From Erysipelotrichaceae bacterium UBA3379 (GTDB lineage: Bacteria > Bacillota_I > Bacilli_A > Erysipelotrichales > Coprobacillaceae): a stretch of 47,622 nt of DNA. Every line of letters begins with the position of its first letter. The stretch's first letter is position 1. The translations under genes were made by a program, and so were the position numbers. The stretch covers positions 1 to 47,622 of the forward strand of contig DEPZ01000051.1 in assembly GCA_002359025.1 (NCBI GenBank). Reading direction: 5' to 3'. Of the stretch, positions 43,323 to 47,622 are shown one piece after another. A model generated the notes under the pieces. That model saw nothing but the letters and a program-made list of their open reading frames with translations. It was not told the origin of the DNA and made no database searches.

Positions 43323-45191
43323 ATGGATAGAATCATGACAAGAAAATTAAGAAGGCTATTACTTATACTCTTTGTTGTTGTTATTACAGTAATTAGTATC
43401 ATTTCATATGAATCTGCAATCGCGAACTTTGAAAATGATATGAGTCAAATTATTAATCAGATTGTTGATACATATAATTCATATCGAGAAGATGAAGAAA
43501 GATTAAATGAACTTTTTACAAGAGATTATACAAATAGAGCCAAAGCTATTAACTATGTATTATCTTTGGAAAAACAAATGAACTTATCTTTGCTTCAAAG
43601 AGTGGCTGATGTTATGGGTGTTGAAGGTATAGATTTGATAGATTCTCATGGAAAAGTTGTTATGAGTTCATTAGGGCAATATTTAGACAAAGATGTCTTA
43701 TCTATGTTTGAAAAAAATGATGGAACAGAACTCAAATTTAATGTAAATATAGAACGTCAAGAATATATTATTGTCAAAACACCTTGTACAATAGAAGGAT
43801 ATGGGTCTCTTATCATTAGAGTGAATCAAGATATTTATAATCAATGTCTCGATGATTTAGATATGAGTGAACTCATGAGTGATGTACCGACAATAAGCGA
43901 AGAAACATATTTTGTTGTTCAATCAAATAATGATAAAATATTAGGTATTACTTCTAATAATGAACAAGACATTCAAATTCAAGGAACACCAGATATTTCA
44001 AAACAATTAGAAGCATGTGTCAATGGAAAAATATTACATATTAATGGTGAATATCAATATGTTAAAACAATTGTTAAAGACAATATGATATTTGGATGCA
44101 TGTTAACAATGTCGTCTTTATTTCTTGATTTGTTCTTACAAATTGTTGGCATATTTGTTGCGCTCGTATTTATCTTTTTAAGTATTTATATTCTAGTAAG
44201 ATATACAATAGAAAAATATTTTTCTAATGATTTAAAATTAATAGAACATAGTGTAGATGAACTCATGAATGGTAACTTTGAAACCCATTTCGAAACAAAA
44301 GAAGATACGGAATTAAAAAAACTATGTATCATACTCAATAACTGGAGAGAAAGTTACCAACACAAAACGGAAAGAATGTCTCATTTAGTAACATCTTTTA
44401 ATAATCATGCAGGAGTATTTGAATGTATTGGTTCTATAAAACAGTCATTTTTTTCTGATAATGTAAGACATATATTAGGAATGGAAGAAAAGGAATGGAA
44501 AGACGTTTCTCATTCAATAGATAGTTTTCGTGAGTTTATTTATAAATTAAAAGAACAAGAAGATGATAATGCTGTTATTCATATCAATAATAAATATATT
44601 GAGATTGTTTTATATGATCAAGGACAAGAATTCTATGGTGCAATTATAGATAAGACAGATGATATTTTAGATAAGATGGTTATAGAAGATGCTTTAGAAA
44701 AAGAAAAGATTGCAGCAAATACAGATAATTTAACAGGATTATTAAATCGTAGAGGCTTTGAAGAACAAATTGATGAAGCCTTAAAAAAGAAAAAAGAAGG
44801 CGTTATGTTGTTGATGGACTTAGACAATTTCAAAAAAATTAATGATAATTTGGGACATCAAGAAGGCGATAAAGTCTTAATACAGCTATCTTATTATATT
44901 GATAAATTTTTTAGAGAAGATGATGTTAAAGGAAGAATGGGTGGAGATGAATTTATTGTTTTTATCAAAAATAATGTAGATAAAAAAGTATTAGAGAATA
45001 AATTAAAACTATTTATAGAAGCTGTCCATAAATCATTTCAGTTATATAATGAAAAATATAATTTTTCTATAAGCATTGGAGCGGTATATGTGAGCGATGA
45101 TATTCAGGCTTATGAAGAGTTATATAAAAAGGGCGATGAAGCTTTATATCAAAGGAAATTATTAGGAAAAGATGGATATTCTATCCAATGA
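43323..45191 (+). CDS. Membrane diguanylate cyclase (GGDEF) with extracellular sensor
   Basis: The 622-aa protein makes c-di-GMP from two GTP. One N-terminal helix (about residues 8-30) and a second at about 263-290 bracket an external sensor region of about 230 residues, possibly Cache-like. A HAMP-like linker and a PAS-like region follow. The C-terminal GGDEF domain is intact: NLTGLLNRRGFEEQ, MDLDNFKKINDNLGHQEGD, and RMGGDEF with the motif at 540-544. The inhibitory site RxxD is present (R531, D534), so product feedback is expected. The start follows from the promoter at 43269-43297; an ATG at 43314 is an alternative. The ribosome site is weak. Next to an EAL gene on the same strand. Confidence 0.88.
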   Translation: MDRIMTRKLRRLLLILFVVVITVISIISYESAIANFENDMSQIINQIVDTYNSYREDEERLNELFTRDYTNRAKAINYVLSLEKQMNLSLLQRVADVMGVEGIDLIDSHGKVVMSSLGQYLDKDVLSMFEKNDGTELKFNVNIERQEYIIVKTPCTIEGYGSLIIRVNQDIYNQCLDDLDMSELMSDVPTISEETYFVVQSNNDKILGITSNNEQDIQIQGTPDISKQLEACVNGKILHINGEYQYVKTIVKDNMIFGCMLTMSSLFLDLFLQIVGIFVALVFIFLSIYILVRYTIEKYFSNDLKLIEHSVDELMNGNFETHFETKEDTELKKLCIILNNWRESYQHKTERMSHLVTSFNNHAGVFECIGSIKQSFFSDNVRHILGMEEKEWKDVSHSIDSFREFIYKLKEQEDDNAVIHINNKYIEIVLYDQGQEFYGAIIDKTDDILDKMVIEDALEKEKIAANTDNLTGLLNRRGFEEQIDEALKKKKEGVMLLMDLDNFKKINDNLGHQEGDKVLIQLSYYIDKFFREDDVKGRMGGDEFIVFIKNNVDKKVLENKLKLFIEAVHKSFQLYNEKYNFSISIGAVYVSDDIQAYEELYKKGDEALYQRKLLGKDGYSIQ

Positions 45192-45279
45192 TGTTATATC
45201 TGTTATACAAAAAAGTCATAATATGTCATAATATAAGCATTGAAATGCTATTGTACGTGTGATATTATCCCAAATATGA

Positions 45280-45285
45280 TATAAT
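45280..45285 (+). promoter_or_regulatory. -10 box upstream of the EAL gene
   Basis: TATAAT with a TGA extension, and TGTGAT 16 nt further upstream as a poor -35. A start near 45292 would give a leader of about 110 nt containing the terminator at 45355-45385. Confidence 0.45.
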
Positions 45286-45354
45286 AAAAATGGAAAATAT
45301 AACCATGTATAAGTCATGTTTAATCATATAAGTATGGCATCTGTTATCTTATTG

Positions 45355-45385
45355 ACGTACATTATTTATATGTGTACGTTTTTTT
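45355..45385 (+). terminator. Leader terminator abutting the ribosome site of the EAL gene
   Basis: ACGTACA (45355-45361) pairs with TGTACGT (45373-45379), followed by six T. The AAAGGGGGAG ribosome site begins at the next base, so there is no room for a promoter between them. Expression of the EAL gene must read through. A second copy of TGTACGT at 45252-45258 could pair with the left arm and act as an antiterminator in transcripts coming from upstream. Confidence 0.6.
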
Positions 45386-45386
45386 A

Positions 45387-45395
45387 AAGGGGGAG
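45387..45395 (+). promoter_or_regulatory. Ribosome binding site that points to an AUU start
   Basis: AAGGGGGAG is a strong site. Six nt after it comes ATT (45402-45404) in frame with the EAL protein; the next acceptable codon, TTG, is 15 nt away, and the GTG at 45372 is upstream of it inside the terminator. Confidence 0.6.
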
Positions 45396-45401
45396 ATTTA
45401 T

Positions 45402-47612
45402 ATTAAAAGATTGAAAAAAGTGAAATGGCAAACGGTTATAATTGTTGCATTATTATTGGTTGGCTTTGTTGCTTATAGTAGTGTAATATTAGAAACATTC
45501 ACTGATAAAATTAAATCAATTAGTGAAAAAGAAGCGCTCAAAACATTAGAAAGTGTTTCTGCACAAAATGTAGAACTTGTAAATAGTCGGTTTATAGATG
45601 AAATCCATTCTTTACGGATTTTAGCATCTAAAATTGAAAATATTGATCAAAATACATCTTATATTAGTGAAGTTGTGGAACATTTAAAAGATTATAAAGA
45701 TGTATTAGGTTTTTATACATTAGGAATTACAAATAGAGATGGTATCTGTTATACGACATTAGATGAAGAATTAGATTTAAGTAAGTATGATTATATTCAT
45801 GAAGGCTTTAGTGGTAAAGAATCTTTTACAGAAAGTTATTTAAGTGAAGATGGGAAATTAAATCTAAATATCTTAGCAGTGCCTGTATATTATGAAAATC
45901 GTATAGAATATGTATTAACAGCTTCATATAAATCATCTACATTTTCTGATATATTAAATATTCCCTCTTTTGATGGAGCTGGAAAGAGTCTGGTATTGGA
46001 TGCAAATGGCAATATTATTAGTAAGTCAATTGTAACACAAGAAGACTATAATATTTTTGATAAAAAAGAACAGTATAGTGATGAATTTAATACGATTATT
46101 AAAGATATGCAATCTAATTATATTGGAGATATCACATATATTTATAATGATCAAAGATTTATGGCTTATTATGAACCATTGAATTTTGAAAACTATTACT
46201 TAGTGACATATGTTCCTCATAATGATGTATTTAGTAATGTGGATTTTATGTTAGAACTTTTAACGGAGACAATTTCTTATATTAGAGTATTTAATTTTGT
46301 GATATTATTGTTATTGGTTGGAGCATATTTATATTTTACAAGATGCTTACATAAATCATTTTATTATGATGGAGTTACAAAACATAACAATTACGATTAT
46401 TTAAAACAAATTTGTACAAATATGAAGAATATGAATAATAAGGCATTAGTTGTTATAGATGTGGATAATTTTAAAATTATTAATACACGTTTTGGAGAAC
46501 ATGTTGGAAATAAAGTGTTATATGAGATATCAAGAGTATTTCATGATACGCTAGAAAAAGATCAAATTTTTAGAGATAAGAATGATATCTTTGTTGCAAT
46601 CTTGAGCTATAAAACAAAAGAAGATATTATAAGTAAAATAGATAAATTTAAACAACAGTTAGATGTTTTAATTGATCAAAAGATTATCCCCCATATTCAT
46701 ATCTCTATGGGAATATCATTATGTGAGAACTATATTACTATTGATTCAGCATTTAATGATGCTTTAATAGCAAAAGGAACAATTAAAGGTAAATATAATA
46801 AATACTATAGCTTTACAAGTATTAAAGATCGTTTAAGTTTAGAGGAAAGTAAAGAGATAGAAGCTAGATTTCAAAATGCTATTTATCATAATGAATTTAA
46901 AGTGTGGTATCAACCTAAATATGATTCTAGAAATCACTCTATTATTGGTGCTGAAGCATTGGTGAGATGGCAAAAAAGTGATGGTGAACTCGTTGCTCCA
47001 TATAAGTTTATTCCAGTTTATGAACGCAATGGCCAAATCATAGAATTAGATATGGAAGTGATGCGTTTAACTTGTCAAAATATATGTAGATTGAAAAAAG
47101 CAGGAATAAAGACTGTTCCTATTTCTATCAATCTTTCTAGATATCAAGTAAAGAATCCTTTGTTTGAAAAACAAATAACAGAAATTATTAATAATTATCA
47201 TATAGAAAGTCAAGATATTATCTTTGAAATTACTGAAACAGCATTAACTTATAATAAAGAACAAGTTGATAAACTCATAGAAATCATTCAAAGTAAAGGC
47301 TTTGAAGTTCATATGGATGATTTTGGAGCAGGCGCATCTGGTTTACAATCATTATCTGGATTCAATTTTAATGCTATTAAAATTGATAAATCATTTATTG
47401 ACATGATAGGAAATAAAAAGATTAATCTGATTATTCAGTCAATTATATCATTATGCCATAACTTGCATTTAGATGTTATTGCTGAAGGAGTAGAGAAACT
47501 AGATCAAGTTCATTTTTTACAAGAACAACAGTGTTATAAGATTCAAGGATATTATTTCTCTAAACCTATTTGTGAAGAGGAATTTAATCAAACATTAGAT
47601 CATCAAGAATGA
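45402..47612 (+). CDS. Membrane c-di-GMP phosphodiesterase (degenerate GGDEF + active EAL)
   Basis: The 736-aa protein degrades c-di-GMP. An N-terminal helix (about residues 8-28) and a second at about 295-315 bracket an external dCache-like sensor. The GGDEF domain keeps DVDNFKIINTRFGEHVGN but has KNDIF (393-397) instead of GGDEF, so it cannot make c-di-GMP and may sense GTP. The EAL domain looks fully active: EAL at 518-520, SINLSRYQ, FEITETAL, MDDFGAGASGL, IKIDKSFI, AEGVEKL and QGYYFSKP. No ATG lies near the start. AAGGGGGAG is spaced for an ATT codon at 45402; TTG at 45411 is an alternative. It follows the cyclase gene by 210 bp on the same strand. Confidence 0.87.
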   Translation: MKRLKKVKWQTVIIVALLLVGFVAYSSVILETFTDKIKSISEKEALKTLESVSAQNVELVNSRFIDEIHSLRILASKIENIDQNTSYISEVVEHLKDYKDVLGFYTLGITNRDGICYTTLDEELDLSKYDYIHEGFSGKESFTESYLSEDGKLNLNILAVPVYYENRIEYVLTASYKSSTFSDILNIPSFDGAGKSLVLDANGNIISKSIVTQEDYNIFDKKEQYSDEFNTIIKDMQSNYIGDITYIYNDQRFMAYYEPLNFENYYLVTYVPHNDVFSNVDFMLELLTETISYIRVFNFVILLLLVGAYLYFTRCLHKSFYYDGVTKHNNYDYLKQICTNMKNMNNKALVVIDVDNFKIINTRFGEHVGNKVLYEISRVFHDTLEKDQIFRDKNDIFVAILSYKTKEDIISKIDKFKQQLDVLIDQKIIPHIHISMGISLCENYITIDSAFNDALIAKGTIKGKYNKYYSFTSIKDRLSLEESKEIEARFQNAIYHNEFKVWYQPKYDSRNHSIIGAEALVRWQKSDGELVAPYKFIPVYERNGQIIELDMEVMRLTCQNICRLKKAGIKTVPISINLSRYQVKNPLFEKQITEIINNYHIESQDIIFEITETALTYNKEQVDKLIEIIQSKGFEVHMDDFGAGASGLQSLSGFNFNAIKIDKSFIDMIGNKKINLIIQSIISLCHNLHLDVIAEGVEKLDQVHFLQEQQCYKIQGYYFSKPICEEEFNQTLDHQE

Positions 47613-47622
47613 TGGTCTTTTT
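47597..47622 (+). terminator. Terminator of the EAL gene (runs to the window end)
   Basis: AGATCATC pairs with GATGGTCT (47597-47604 with 47611-47618, one G-U pair), followed by T to the end of the window. The left arm lies in the last codons. Confidence 0.7.

Noticed and set aside
45192..45385. c-di-GMP riboswitch before the EAL gene
   Set aside because: The leader lacks the conserved GEMM-I sequence blocks I know. Only the terminator and one possible antiterminator pairing are visible.
1..47622. tRNA or rRNA genes
   Set aside because: No cloverleaf-like segments with TTCGA arms or rRNA signatures were recognised on either strand.

Overview
The window is AT-rich chromosomal DNA from a low-GC Firmicute. 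The gene set suggests an anaerobic gut member of the Erysipelotrichia, possibly the Coprobacillaceae or Erysipelotrichaceae. This is inferred from PerR with rubrerythrin, a YlbJ-like protein, glycogen enzymes, strong AGGAGG-type ribosome sites, and a VQTSD-type anchor signal instead of LPxTG. No 16S rRNA or other decisive marker is present, so the placement is tentative.

Layout. 1-345: the 3' end of an IS200-type transposase and its hairpin-rich right end. 0.46-3.1 kb: a large secreted GH16 beta-glucanase on the minus strand, whose promoter is overlaid by a consensus CcpA (cre) site. 3.2-5.0 kb: a HAD phosphatase or mutase, then a perR-rubrerythrin oxidative-stress operon. 5.0-12.4 kb: a YlbJ-like membrane protein, HflX, an orphan PTS EIIB-like fusion protein, a PPP-type phosphatase, a degenerate membrane metallophosphoesterase overlapping RNase J, and a DegV/FakB protein. 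12.5-19.3 kb: an MscS channel and a complete oppABCDF peptide importer with an attenuator after oppA. 19.3-29.5 kb: mixed housekeeping genes, including a DUF2812-like protein, the peptidase pair pepT-M18, a nitroreductase, an AI-2E-type permease, DJ-1, a GNAT gene broken by one TAG, a zinc-ribbon/DUF1801 protein, YaaA and NdpA. 29.3-30.0 kb: a small divergent unit of a 66-aa protein and an XRE regulator with a duplicated promoter/operator-like sequence.

30-41 kb: glycogen turnover genes glgB, glgP and a type I pullulanase, with pulA leading directly into pth and mfd. The synthesis genes glgC and glgA are not in the window. 41-43.2 kb: an island between two copies of the last ~155 bp of mfd. 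It holds decayed transposase remnants, a potentially structured leader RNA and an intact C39-like lipoprotein gene. 43.3-47.6 kb: a c-di-GMP pair. The first gene is an intact membrane GGDEF cyclase. The second is a membrane protein with a ruined GGDEF and an intact EAL domain. The second gene has an intrinsic terminator directly abutting its ribosome site and appears to start at a rare AUU codon.

How they fit together: secreted beta-glucan hydrolysis, peptide import followed by peptidases, and glycogen degradation supply carbon and nitrogen. PerR/Rbr, a nitroreductase, DJ-1 and YaaA are stress functions. The c-di-GMP pair is the main signalling module. The least explained parts are the mfd-flanked island, the attenuated AUU-start phosphodiesterase, the degenerate phosphoesterase and the EIIB-like fusion.
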